DNA of 64,000 nucleotides from UBA12191 sp964422295. Lineage in GTDB: Bacteria > Planctomycetota > UBA8108 > UBA1146. Below the pieces are notes generated by a model. The model ran no database searches, was not told the DNA's origin, and was given only the letters and a program-made list of their open reading frames with translations. This document shows, one piece after another, positions 44,545-53,462 of this stretch (positions are counted from its first letter, which is position 1; each line of letters starts with the position of its first letter). The position numbers and the translations under genes are program-made. The stretch is taken from the NCBI GenBank assembly GCA_964422295.1, contig CAYRAM010000013.1, positions 1 through 64,000 on the forward strand, read 5' to 3'.

Positions 44545-44883
44545 TTGAATCGGGGCCCCTTGGATGGTATCTCCTGCGATCGTTGCGGCAAAAGCCTGCT
44601 GATTGATGAAGAAGTCCGTTATCAGGTCAAAGTCATCGTAAAAGCTGCATACGACCCGATGGAAATCTCCAAAGGAGACCTTGAGAAGACCGGTCCGGAC
44701 ACCTGGAAATCGCTGCTCAAGTCATTGGAAAATTTGAGTGCGGAAGAAGCCCAAAATCAGGTTTACCGTGAAATCCACTTTGATCTGTGCCCACCTTGCC
44801 AAAAGCTTTATCTGGCCAGTCCCATCCCAGGTACCGATTTCAGTGGATCATCCAGTTCGAGTGGTTCCGGGATTTCCACATAA
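44545..44883 (+). CDS. Small protein with two CxxC pairs
   Basis: 112 residues, unrecognised. A start GISCDRCGKSLLIDEEVRYQVKV and later FDLCPPCQKLYLASP bring two CxxC knuckles about 75 residues apart, so a zinc-binding fold is likely, with low-complexity Ser/Gly at the C-terminus (SGSSSSSGSG). It starts at a TTG (44545) or a second TTG at 44560. Its 3' end overlaps the convergent asparaginase gene by 76 bases; both frames look coding. Confidence 0.6.
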   Translation: MNRGPLDGISCDRCGKSLLIDEEVRYQVKVIVKAAYDPMEISKGDLEKTGPDTWKSLLKSLENLSAEEAQNQVYREIHFDLCPPCQKLYLASPIPGTDFSGSSSSSGSGIST

Positions 44884-45875
44884 ATCTCGCCCACTCTTCT
44901 TCCCGCCACATTGCGGACCTGTGGAGGCTGATCCGTCACCCAGCGATCAAAGGTCGTCTCATCGATCCAGTGGAACTTCTTCAATAGATGGGGAATGGCA
45001 TGAATCAATCCTCTGTCCGATCCATCGTGACTCTTGATCACCAATGATCCCTTGCCACCCCAAATCACCATCACACCTTCGGCACCTTCTTTGGCACGGA
45101 ACTTACCGGCAAGATATGAGCGCCATAGCAATGGCATGCGCCCCTCTCCGCTGAACGCTTTGGGATGGGAATCGATGGCATCATGAACTTGTTGAACCCA
45201 TGACCCAAAGCCACACCCATTAAGAAAATCTGTATGGTGTAACCGGTGGAATGCGCGAGCGATCGCCAGTAACGACATGTGATATGTGGGAGCACCACAA
45301 CCATCGATCGCTGCCTTGTCGGCATCGAGGATCTCTCCACTGAATAATTCCAGCACCGCCCGAATACTCCTTTGCAGTGGATGCTTCAGTTCGAGGTAAT
45401 CAGAGGTTGATTGTTGTTGATTGACTGTCGCCAACAACATGCCACTGTGTTTACCCGAACAGTTGTTGCAAGTGGCATCGAGCAACTCCCTCTGCGCCAG
45501 AATCCTCTGTCTCTCGCTGCGCGAAAACGGCGGATGAATTCCACACTGCAAGTCCGAGACAGATAAACCGCCCTTTTGAAGCAGTCCATTAACCAACTGT
45601 CGATGAAGCTCTTCCCCTGCATGACTTGCGCAAATCACCGCCAATTCACGCGGAGTCAGCGAAAAACTCTCTGCAATTCCCGCCCGAAGCAGGGCTAGGG
45701 CCTGGAAAGGCTTTGCAACAGAGCGCAAAAAGGTCCCTGGATCACGAAATCCAAACCGCATCGGCGCACCACTGCGGGGATAGATGATCGCAGTGGCCAA
45801 GTGGCGGGACTCCTCGACGGAGCCTCGACAGACGACGGTTTGAATGGAGACGGATTCTCCAGAGGACTCGGCCAA
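44808..45875 (-). CDS. L-asparaginase, Rhizobium etli AnsA-type (asparaginase_II family)
   Basis: 355 residues. Family marks: RSVAKPFQAL (Ser-Lys pair near residue 52), CASHAGE, NNCSGKHSGML (Ser-Gly-Lys-His) and GCGAPTYHMSL. These belong to the class 3 asparaginases, which have a Ser-Lys catalytic dyad and zinc-binding Cys; unlike E. coli AnsB. TTG 45875 has GGAGG five bases upstream. Last gene in a minus-strand run with the HEAT-type gene 20 bases upstream. It overlaps the small CxxC gene at the 3' end. Confidence 0.88.
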   Translation of the reverse strand: MAESSGESVSIQTVVCRGSVEESRHLATAIIYPRSGAPMRFGFRDPGTFLRSVAKPFQALALLRAGIAESFSLTPRELAVICASHAGEELHRQLVNGLLQKGGLSVSDLQCGIHPPFSRSERQRILAQRELLDATCNNCSGKHSGMLLATVNQQQSTSDYLELKHPLQRSIRAVLELFSGEILDADKAAIDGCGAPTYHMSLLAIARAFHRLHHTDFLNGCGFGSWVQQVHDAIDSHPKAFSGEGRMPLLWRSYLAGKFRAKEGAEGVMVIWGGKGSLVIKSHDGSDRGLIHAIPHLLKKFHWIDETTFDRWVTDQPPQVRNVAGRRVGEIYVEIPEPLELDDPLKSVPGMGLAR

Positions 45876-45895
45876 AATAGCCTCCGAACAGGCGA

Positions 45896-48463
45896 TTACT
45901 CCCGAACGGTTTCCTCCTGCGACTCCTCGCCGGGAGTGGGTTCGGGATCTTTTTCCATAGGTTCAGATCGCGCTTCCAAAGCATCGATACGATTTAATAT
46001 ATTTTCCCGTTCAGAGCGCTGTTCCGCCAGTACTCTTAGGGCCCGAATCAGCTCTAAATCACCCCTCCCGGAAGTGCCCAACTCCAACTGATCGAGGAGC
46101 CAACTCCAGGGATCGCGCTCAAAGTAACTCTGTACAGCAGATTCGGAAGCAGGGGGGCGGACCGCATCCAGATAGACGGTAAATGTGTCTACAACACGAG
46201 TTGCAACCCCAGCGCCCAATGCATCCTTGACCACCGCCCTACTGTCCATCTCACGCGCCAGCCTCAGTAATCGGGCTGCGGGGATCTGCGGGATTCCCAC
46301 CACCGGCTCTTCCCCGATCAAAACGAGAGAATTAGCCAACTCCTGCTTGAGTAATCTCCATGAATCCTCAGTGGCGGGGTTTTCACCGGCATCCTGCTCC
46401 AGCAGGGTCGTGATCAGAATCTCAAATCGCCTTGCTTGCAATAGAGTCCATCGCTGGAATCTGTCCGGATAACTGCTGCGAAGATCGGTCGGCTGGCTCT
46501 TTGCCTGGAGTAGAGGTACCAGTGCAGCATCCTGCAGGGCAGCATTCCCCCAAGGGTACGTCTCTGAAGAAGAATCGAGGATGAACTCCCTGGCCAGAGC
46601 CAAGGATTCGTCGGCGACGATCTGGTTCCTCGCCTGTTTCCATGCCATCTCCCGAAGTTCATCGTTCGTCGGAATTTCAGAAAGGATTTGTACAAATCCG
46701 GTCACAGAATCCGGACCTCCGATGGAACCGATCATCGCCAGTGCAGCTTCTCGCTCCGACTCACTCTCTCCTGATCCCTGCAAGACCATCGAAACGAGGA
46801 TCGGGATCCCCTCAACGACCCCCAGGCGACCGATGCCATTGATCGCCAAAGAGCGGATATTGGTTTCTTCGCGCGACTCGATCAACATTCCATAGTATTC
46901 GAGCACACTCGCAACTGAACTCTCAGGAACCTGGCCATAGACCAACGCTTCCAAAACCACATCACCGAGAGTGGGTGTGATCCTTGCGACTCTGAAGAGA
47001 ATCTCGACGGTGTTTTCAGAGAAGCCAATGCTGCGCGAAGCGGCGACGAGTCGCCGAATCTCAGCGACATCCGGTTTCTGATCAATCCCGGGCAAAAATC
47101 TTTCGAGGGCGGCATCCACTTCATCGGTGACCGGAGAGCGCAGAGTGCTCGCGGTCATCAAGGCCTCCATCGACAATCTCTTTGCTCCATTGGTCAGGTC
47201 TGGATTCAGTCGGGTGATATGAAACTTCAACGCCCTGACAAGGTCCGGGTCATCCTTGAAATCGCCAAACTCGCGCAATGAAGTCAAACACAACAAGGCC
47301 AGTTCATGAAACTCTTCAGAACGCCGGGCTGTATTGATTTCATCTTGGAGCAGGTTGACCAATCTCTGCACCATCGGTCTAAAGATCTTGACACGATCTT
47401 CCTGCCCGTTGACTTCATCTGTCGCCCCCAGTTCACGGGCGAACTCTCCCGATCGGGCGATCGCCGCAACCCTGATTTTGTGAGTTTCTCCAGGGGCCAT
47501 CGATTCGATGAGCCAGTTCACGTAGCGAGCGGGGCTGTTCTCTTGCTGAAGATAGCGATCTGCACGGGACCAAAGCGCCAACTCCCGTAGTTGCCCAGCC
47601 TCTTCGGTTCTGGCAACGATCCCATCCAAAATCGGTTTTACGCCATTTTCATCCCACCACGTAATCCATTCCGATTGATCGAGATCTAGCTTCATGAACT
47701 CCGACAATGAAGCCAGCAAGGTTGGAACGGCCACTTCAGTTGAATCTCTCAAACGATCGATTGCGACCTCGAGGACATCTCTGGAATCACCTACCGTCAA
47801 CACATCGAACAGGCGCGACAACTGCAAGGGATCCGTTGCAACTCTGAATTCAGTAATCAATCGCTCGCGAACCGTTGGATCGAGTGCCCACTGCCGAAAA
47901 CTGCTCTCGACCTCTTCGAGAAATGGCCAGTTCGCTTCCTGACGCAAGAGTACAGTCAAAATCAATATGCCTGTATTGCTGTTATTGATTAACTCATCCG
48001 ACAAGATGAAACGTGTACGGGTCGGGTTCTCCAACGCTCGATCGGTGAGCAACTCCAGGAGAAACGGGTTGATCCAAGCGGGTGGATTTTCCCTTTCCAA
48101 CCTTGCTCCGAGGAGAGTCATCGCACGAATCCAGTCCGAATCTTCCCTCGATGCAAAAAAGTCTTTCACCTTGGATCGTAATTGTTCGTCAGGATCTTCC
48201 TGGACCGGTTGTGGATCTTGAGGATCTTGTGCAGGATTTGATTCGATGGATTTCACAGAATCTCCTGGATCCTGTGAACTTTTCGAAGAGCTGGGTGCTT
48301 CCTGACGCATCTCGGAATTTTGTGAACTTGCCAGATCAGGGATGGGGTCTTTGACCTTCTGGCTGGGACCTTGAAGACCGGGATCTTGAGCAGCCACCAT
48401 CCCCGTCATCAACAAAAAGAAGATGAACATCGGGACTCCGACAGAGCAGCGTGAATCACTCAT
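45896..48463 (-). CDS. Exported HEAT-repeat-like protein
   Basis: 855 residues. Signal peptide VPMFIFFLLMTGMVAAQ, a Ser/Pro/Gln-rich linker (about 25-85) with QDPQDPQPVQEDP, then about 700 residues of alpha solenoid with repeats such as NIRSLAINGIGRLGVVEGIPILV and EREAALAMIGSIGGPDSVTGFV, and a Glu-rich tail. Probably periplasmic scaffold; partner unknown. ATG 48463 follows AGGA; a TTG at 48484 is possible. There are 255 bases free of genes between this gene and spoVG. Confidence 0.7.
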   Translation of the reverse strand: MSDSRCSVGVPMFIFFLLMTGMVAAQDPGLQGPSQKVKDPIPDLASSQNSEMRQEAPSSSKSSQDPGDSVKSIESNPAQDPQDPQPVQEDPDEQLRSKVKDFFASREDSDWIRAMTLLGARLERENPPAWINPFLLELLTDRALENPTRTRFILSDELINNSNTGILILTVLLRQEANWPFLEEVESSFRQWALDPTVRERLITEFRVATDPLQLSRLFDVLTVGDSRDVLEVAIDRLRDSTEVAVPTLLASLSEFMKLDLDQSEWITWWDENGVKPILDGIVARTEEAGQLRELALWSRADRYLQQENSPARYVNWLIESMAPGETHKIRVAAIARSGEFARELGATDEVNGQEDRVKIFRPMVQRLVNLLQDEINTARRSEEFHELALLCLTSLREFGDFKDDPDLVRALKFHITRLNPDLTNGAKRLSMEALMTASTLRSPVTDEVDAALERFLPGIDQKPDVAEIRRLVAASRSIGFSENTVEILFRVARITPTLGDVVLEALVYGQVPESSVASVLEYYGMLIESREETNIRSLAINGIGRLGVVEGIPILVSMVLQGSGESESEREAALAMIGSIGGPDSVTGFVQILSEIPTNDELREMAWKQARNQIVADESLALAREFILDSSSETYPWGNAALQDAALVPLLQAKSQPTDLRSSYPDRFQRWTLLQARRFEILITTLLEQDAGENPATEDSWRLLKQELANSLVLIGEEPVVGIPQIPAARLLRLAREMDSRAVVKDALGAGVATRVVDTFTVYLDAVRPPASESAVQSYFERDPWSWLLDQLELGTSGRGDLELIRALRVLAEQRSERENILNRIDALEARSEPMEKDPEPTPGEESQEETVRE

Positions 48464-48718
48464 CTTGAATCCTGTAACCGACAAAACTAATCCCCTGCAA
48501 ATTTGAAATGATCCTTACTCAAACAACTCTGTATTCGAAGCAATTCGCGTTCGGAGCACCGAGCCAGCGCTGAAAGATTTCCGAACGGCGTGATCGATGC
48601 GAACTCCAAAGACGAGGATCCCCTCAATCCCTGAACCGCACCCGGTCAGTGTACTCGCTGATCACCTCTTTGACTTGCGGAATATCTATAACTCGGAGTT
48701 GGCGGCGATAGACCCTGG
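48464..48718. other. Intergenic region upstream of the HEAT-type gene
   Basis: 255 bases. A 7-bp inverted pair GTTCGGA/TCCGAAC near 48560-48600 is the only structure noticed. Promoter for the exported HEAT-type gene should be here. Confidence 0.4.
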
Positions 48719-49387
48719 CTAGATGATGCCGGTACTAAAGTTGTCCTCAGGGGGAGGAAGAGATTCCTCTTTCTCTTCTTCTTCAGATTCGGTCTTGCCG
48801 AGGAATTCGGCCTCACTGGCTTCTTCGTGATGGATATCTTCGAGAGGTCCCCGGGGTGCAGGGATTTGACTGACAGACTTCTCCACGGAAGAAGTCTCTC
48901 TGGCGTGGATTTGCTGCTTCTCTTCCGCCCGACCGGATTCGTAAACTCCCGATTCTTCGAGAAAATTCTCGAAGGCATCGAGAACATGATCCTGAATCTC
49001 TTCGCGGAATTCGGTCAAGATCGGGTGGGCGACATCTGCATGCAATTTCGATCGCCCCTGCTCCACCTGGTCGGACAGGTGCCGTTCGATGGATCCCCCA
49101 CACTGATTGCAATAATTGCTTCGAACCACATTCTTGAAATTGCACCCGGGGCAGCGGACCGTCAATTTCCGGCTCGGCATGGCGATAAAGAGCCCCTTGC
49201 TGCCTTCGATCACCCGGATGTCCCTGACCACAAAGCAGTTGTCAAATGTGACGCTGCAAAAGGCCTTCAGCTTGTCTTCCTTGGACCCTGCAGGACTGAC
49301 GCGGACTTCAGTAATTTCCAAGGGAGCCTCACTTTCCTCTTCTGCGGCAGAACCCAAAGATTCCGACCGAATAGCCATCGTCGGCAT
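48719..49387 (-). CDS. spoVG: SpoVG family protein with an inserted zinc ribbon
   Basis: 222 residues, over twice the normal SpoVG length. ITEVRVSPAG, KLKAFCSVTFDNCFVVRDIRVIEGSKGLFIAMPSRKL is nearly standard SpoVG (core residues about 26-75). Directly after PSRKL, where the family continues to a short helix, a zinc ribbon CPGCNFKNVVRSNYCNQCGG is inserted, then VAHPILTEFREEIQDHVLDAF resumes the family end. An acidic tail of 80 residues follows (ESEEEEKEESLPPPE). SpoVG binds DNA or RNA in several bacteria. It is 3 bases downstream of ispE; in Bacillus these two genes are also close. Confidence 0.85.
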   Translation of the reverse strand: MPTMAIRSESLGSAAEEESEAPLEITEVRVSPAGSKEDKLKAFCSVTFDNCFVVRDIRVIEGSKGLFIAMPSRKLTVRCPGCNFKNVVRSNYCNQCGGSIERHLSDQVEQGRSKLHADVAHPILTEFREEIQDHVLDAFENFLEESGVYESGRAEEKQQIHARETSSVEKSVSQIPAPRGPLEDIHHEEASEAEFLGKTESEEEEKEESLPPPEDNFSTGII

Positions 49388-49390
49388 CGA

Positions 49391-50341
49391 TCAAGAATCG
49401 GTCATTAAGGGAACCACAAAAATTCTACTTTCAGCGAGAACGTTTGCGAATGACCCATCCTTAAGTAGAGGCTCACTCTGGAGAATTTTTCGCAGGTGGC
49501 GAGAATCCTCGACAGAAGCCTCTTGACTATCAGCAACAATGACAAACCCAGAGCCACTCCCGGTCATGATCCAGCGACCGGAAAATTGGACTTCCAGGAG
49601 AGCGGAGATGGTTTCGATTCGCGAATCCAATCTTTGCGCACCATCGAGAAGCCGATTGTACAAGGATTGGAATCCTCTTCGCTGATTCCGGAAGTCATCA
49701 ATATTGAAATTGCGACATGAATGACCAGAAGTCAAGGGACCGCCCAGTTGGTGGTAAACATCCGCCGTTGAAAGGCCAAATCCGGGGTACCAAATACAAA
49801 CATTGACAGAATAATCTGTGAATATCGGTCCTTCGATCACTTCAATGATCTCTCCACGACCTCGAACAACACAAGGTCCGGACCCTAGAAAAAACGGAAC
49901 ATCGGATCCCAATTCAGCCGCATCCCGAAGGACTCCCTGCCAACCTCTGGGATCGGGATAGCGCTCGTGCAGACATGCGAGCATCGCTGCGGCATTACTG
50001 CTCCCCCCTCCCAATCCAGCCTGGGAAGGGATCTCTTTTCTCAACCGGATGGTGATGGGAGGGATCGATCTCGACCTTCGCGCCTTCTCAAGAGCGACCA
50101 TCACGAGGTTTGAAGAATCGGCAGGAGCTCCTCCTTGAGGAAGTTCCAATTGATCGACTGCAACATCGAATTTCAATTCCAATTCGTCTTTCAAACCGAT
50201 CGGCACCATCAATGAAACGATTTCGTGAAATCCATCCTCCCTGAGGCCAAGCACCTCAAGCCACAAGTTGACCTTCGCAGGGGTGGTCACACGGAGAGAT
50301 TTCTCAGACGATTCGATCAGCTCGAACAGCGGTGCAGGCAT
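49391..50341 (-). CDS. ispE: 4-diphosphocytidyl-2-C-methyl-D-erythritol kinase
   Basis: GHMP-family kinase of the MEP isoprenoid pathway, phosphorylating CDP-methylerythritol. Motif 1 TTPAKVNLWLEVLGLREDGFHEI; the glycine-rich ATP loop PSQAGLGGGSSNAAAML; motif 3 WIMTGSGSGFVI near the C-terminus. 316 residues from ATG 50341, whose first base overlaps panC's TGA stop (TGATG); a TTG three bases earlier is equally possible. It sits in the vitamin and isoprenoid cluster between panC and spoVG. Confidence 0.93.
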   Translation of the reverse strand: MPAPLFELIESSEKSLRVTTPAKVNLWLEVLGLREDGFHEIVSLMVPIGLKDELELKFDVAVDQLELPQGGAPADSSNLVMVALEKARRSRSIPPITIRLRKEIPSQAGLGGGSSNAAAMLACLHERYPDPRGWQGVLRDAAELGSDVPFFLGSGPCVVRGRGEIIEVIEGPIFTDYSVNVCIWYPGFGLSTADVYHQLGGPLTSGHSCRNFNIDDFRNQRRGFQSLYNRLLDGAQRLDSRIETISALLEVQFSGRWIMTGSGSGFVIVADSQEASVEDSRHLRKILQSEPLLKDGSFANVLAESRIFVVPLMTDS

Positions 50342-51231
50342 CAATCGATCTCCAGTGTGACATTGTCGATCAATCGAACTTCTCCCACATGTGCAGCGAT
50401 ACAGGCGACTGCCTCGCCTCCTCTGGCTGGAGAATCCAGCGGATTCAATGACCCCTTGTCCAAGATTTCCAGATACTCAAGATCCAGGCGCGAATCCAAC
50501 TCGGGAAGGGCAACTTCTCGCAGAACAGATGGTTCCCGTTCTCCTGAGGCCCACGACTCCCTGATCGCTCGCAATCCCCTCCACAAACTGAGAGCCGCTT
50601 CCCTGTCCGATGGACTGAGTCGCTGGTTTCTGCTCGATAGGGCCAAGCCATCCGCTTCCCTCACGAGGGGGCAGCGAACAATCTCGATGGGCAGGTTTAG
50701 ATCCAGTGTCATACGCTCGATGATCGTGACCTGCTGAAGGTCCTTTTCCCCGAAGAAAGCATGAGTGGGCTGAAACAGGTGAAAAAGTTTCAGCACGATC
50801 AGGCACACACCTCCAAAGTGTTGCGGTCTCGATTTGCCACACAGGCGATTTGCCAATGTCGGGACTGTCACTTCGGTTGCAAAACCTTCGGGATACATCG
50901 CATCGGACTCGCCGATCCAAACAAAATCGACTCCCTCTGCTGCGGCATGTTCAAGATCTGCCTCCAAGGTCTTTGGATAGGTCGCCAAATCCTCCTCCGG
51001 AGCAAACTGTGTCGGATTCACAAAGATGGTCAGGGCAACGACGTCACATCGTCTTTTCGCCTCCCGAATCAGCGACAAGTGTCCTTCGTGAAGCGCGCCC
51101 ATCGTTGGCACCAATCCGACGCTGATCTCTGATGCCAAGGATTCTCGCCATCTTCGCAAACTGTCCATCAGGGAGAGCTCACCGTCAGCGGCAGATTCTC
51201 GGTAGTCATTGCGATTCCCGACGATCAGCAT
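50341..51231 (-). CDS. panC: Pantothenate synthetase
   Basis: Joins pantoate to beta-alanine with ATP. PTMGALHEGHLSLIREA (HIGH-like ATP motif), IFVNPTQFAPEEDLATYPK, FGEKDLQQ and the ALSSRNQRL segment are all present. GGGAG six bases before ATG 51231 supports that start and a 296-residue protein; a downstream ATG would shorten the N-terminus by about 20 residues. It overlaps folK by seven bases. Confidence 0.95.
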   Translation of the reverse strand: MLIVGNRNDYRESAADGELSLMDSLRRWRESLASEISVGLVPTMGALHEGHLSLIREAKRRCDVVALTIFVNPTQFAPEEDLATYPKTLEADLEHAAAEGVDFVWIGESDAMYPEGFATEVTVPTLANRLCGKSRPQHFGGVCLIVLKLFHLFQPTHAFFGEKDLQQVTIIERMTLDLNLPIEIVRCPLVREADGLALSSRNQRLSPSDREAALSLWRGLRAIRESWASGEREPSVLREVALPELDSRLDLEYLEILDKGSLNPLDSPARGGEAVACIAAHVGEVRLIDNVTLEID

Positions 51232-51710
51232 CCGGCACTCCCATTCACAGAAGTCGGCAAGGCGTTGAGCAATTCGGCAACAGAACGCCCGTGAACCGGT
51301 ACCACAAAATCTGCTTCGAGGTCCGCCCATGGTGCCAGAACAAAACTTCTCTCAGCCAATCTCGGATGGGGAATCCTGAGGGAATTTTCTGAAACATGTT
51401 CTTCACCGTAAGTGAGGATATCGATGTCAATAATTCGCGGTCCCCAAGGTTCTATCCGTTCACGCCCCATCTGCTTTTCGATCCCCAAACACATCTGCAA
51501 AGCTTCCTGCGGCTGCATCGAACAGACTCCACTGAGTATCTGATTGAGATAGCGGCCCTGGGGGGGACCCACAGGCTCAGTCTCATGAATCGGAGAAGAA
51601 CTCATTTCCGAGAGCAACAACTCCTCGATGAGTTTGCATGCCTGATCGAGGTTCCCTTCCCGATCTCCGAGATTAGAACCCAGTGCCAGTCTGACAGGGA
51701 CCTTGATCAC
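51225..51710 (-). CDS. folK: HPPK, 7,8-dihydro-6-hydroxymethylpterin pyrophosphokinase
   Basis: Folate enzyme of 161 residues. Signature GSNLGDREGNL near the start, ETEPVGPPQGRYLNQI and PWGPRIIDIDILTYG (metal-binding Asp pair) are diagnostic; PHPRLAERSFVLAPWADL follows. GTG start with GGAGG four bases upstream, overlapping pssA's stop by four bases. FolE is encoded at 17 kb; pantothenate and folate genes are directly coupled here. Confidence 0.95.
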   Translation of the reverse strand: MIKVPVRLALGSNLGDREGNLDQACKLIEELLLSEMSSSPIHETEPVGPPQGRYLNQILSGVCSMQPQEALQMCLGIEKQMGRERIEPWGPRIIDIDILTYGEEHVSENSLRIPHPRLAERSFVLAPWADLEADFVVPVHGRSVAELLNALPTSVNGSAGC

Positions 51711-52609
51711 TCCTCCTCCGGCACCCCGGAGGATTGGGACTCTTCAATGTTTTCTTGTCGGTTTCTCCGACCCGAAAATGGACGTAACAGAAAAGCCACC
51801 GCAGGAGAAATCCCGTAGAGGGTAAAAGCGAGGAGGATCACCGGTTCGGCGAAGAATACGATCAGCGTGGTTCCAAATATCAGGCTGGTAAACCGATCAA
51901 AGTTCATCCCCCTGCGCAGGAGTACGGTTCCCATGTGTGTGTATTGAACTCGTTGCGAAACCATCAAATATCCGAGAATGAAGCAGGTCACCGGTAGATA
52001 CGAAGTGATGCTGTTGTTGACCAGCTCCACCCATTCAGGCTTTTCGGCAGCAAAAAGACGCAGATCCCAGGATTGCCAATCCCTGAGCCAGAAAAAGCAG
52101 ATGACGAGCCCTGCGACCACTCCTGCAGCGCCTGGAGTCGGCAATCCGACAAAAGCCTCCGCTTCGTCGGGATCATCCTTTTCCGCTTTGATGGAATTGA
52201 ATCGGGCCAAGCGCATGAGGGCACCGAGGAAGTACGCTAGGCAAAAGACCCACATCATGCGCCCCAATGGAGTGATGATGTCATCCGCATCCGAATGGTG
52301 GAACATCGCCAGAGCCAAACCTGCCGGTGCCAAGCCAAAACTGACCAAATCCGCCAAGGAATCGAGCTGCGCACCCAGGGTGGTTCCGCCCCCTGTCACC
52401 CGTGCGACTTTGCCATCGAAAACATCGAAGAGCATTCCCGCCAAGATGAACCAGGCAGCCCTCTCAAGCCTTTCAAGAGGATCGGATGCACCCCCTTCCA
52501 GGCTTCCTGCGATCAGGGTCAGGGCAATGAAACCGCAAACGGCATTGCACAATGTGATCGTGTTGGGAATCAAAGCGACTCGCCTCGAAGATTCACTCGA
52601 TCCAATCAC
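51707..52609 (-). CDS. pssA: CDP-diacylglycerol--serine O-phosphatidyltransferase
   Basis: Makes phosphatidylserine in the membrane. The CDP-alcohol phosphatidyltransferase motif DGKVARVTGGGTTLGAQLDSLAD (Asp-Gly-x2-Ala-Arg-x8-Gly-x3-Asp-x3-Asp) is intact at about 78-100 (written in parts: DGKVAR, then GAQLDSLAD). Roughly seven to eight helices follow in about 300 residues. GTG 52609 is proposed because the longer frame to 52642 would overlap psd by 50 bases; a ribosome site is poor. Paired with psd, which converts its product to phosphatidylethanolamine. Confidence 0.9.
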   Translation of the reverse strand: MIGSSESSRRVALIPNTITLCNAVCGFIALTLIAGSLEGGASDPLERLERAAWFILAGMLFDVFDGKVARVTGGGTTLGAQLDSLADLVSFGLAPAGLALAMFHHSDADDIITPLGRMMWVFCLAYFLGALMRLARFNSIKAEKDDPDEAEAFVGLPTPGAAGVVAGLVICFFWLRDWQSWDLRLFAAEKPEWVELVNNSITSYLPVTCFILGYLMVSQRVQYTHMGTVLLRRGMNFDRFTSLIFGTTLIVFFAEPVILLAFTLYGISPAVAFLLRPFSGRRNRQENIEESQSSGVPEEE

Positions 52610-53315
52610 CCAGCACCGTCTTTCCACCTTGTACCGTGTCACCGACCTTCACAGCAGCCTCAAATGGCACTCCATCCTTTGCCGGAAGGATGATTTCCGT
52701 TTGAGAGCCAAATCGAATCATGCCGAAATCATATCCCCTTTCCACCTCTTCCCCGACCTGAAGTGGACAGACGATTCTTCGGGCGATCAAGCCTGCAATC
52801 TGCCGTACCAGAATCGGCACCCCAGCAGAACTCCTGAGACCGATCTCCTGGCGCTCATTGACTTCTCGCGCCTCCGCCCCCACCGCACTGCGGAATTCAC
52901 CCGGGATATACCTGAGGTGCTCGATCACCCCATCCACCGGGATCCGGTTGACGTGAACATTGAACACTGAAAGGAAGATGTGGATGCGCAATGCGGGGCC
53001 CTCAACATAGGCCTCATCCTCAACGCGATCGACTCCGATCACCTTTCCGTCGGCGGGGGAGATCGGCTGATTCCCTGCGGGAGCGATCCTTTTCGGGTTG
53101 CGAAAAAAGTTGATGCTGAAGAGCCATATCACCCCGATGAAGATCCAACCCCCGGTCCGGAAGGATTCATTCCAGCCCTCCCCCATGAGCAGGGAGCAAC
53201 TGGCAACCACACAAATCAGGGAGATCCATGCAACCACGGGAGTCCCATGCCGGGTCAATCTGTCGCCCAACAATCCCTTCGACTCGGGTCGCATCACTTT
53301 GGTTTCCAATCTCAT
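52593..53315 (-). CDS. psd: Phosphatidylserine decarboxylase, short (archaeal/PSD-B-like) type
   Basis: 240 residues from ATG 53315. Self-cleaves at a GS to form the pyruvoyl group: FGSQTEI near residue 203. Helices WISLICVVASCSLLMG and GGWIFIGVIWLFSINFF place it in the membrane. SPADGKVIGVD, FLSVFNVHVNRIPVDGVI are family signatures. The upstream enolase gene begins 147 bases away on the other strand, so promoters lie between. ATG 53315 has GGAGCC close by; 53294 is also possible. Confidence 0.9.
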   Translation of the reverse strand: MRLETKVMRPESKGLLGDRLTRHGTPVVAWISLICVVASCSLLMGEGWNESFRTGGWIFIGVIWLFSINFFRNPKRIAPAGNQPISPADGKVIGVDRVEDEAYVEGPALRIHIFLSVFNVHVNRIPVDGVIEHLRYIPGEFRSAVGAEAREVNERQEIGLRSSAGVPILVRQIAGLIARRIVCPLQVGEEVERGYDFGMIRFGSQTEIILPAKDGVPFEAAVKVGDTVQGGKTVLGDWIE

Positions 53316-53462
53316 GGCTCCAGTCCGTCCGATCGGTTGACACGTGGGGTCCCGGACAAGGACAATCCACAATCTCCATCGTGAAGCATCCGCAAGGGTG
53401 AGGCAACTGACCCCGAGGAATCGGTAACCGTCGCAAGGCGACCTCTGAAATGAAAGATCCCC

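Noticed and set aside
51978..52970. A 330-codon plus-strand frame opposite pssA and psd
   Set aside because: Shadow of two well recognised membrane-lipid genes.
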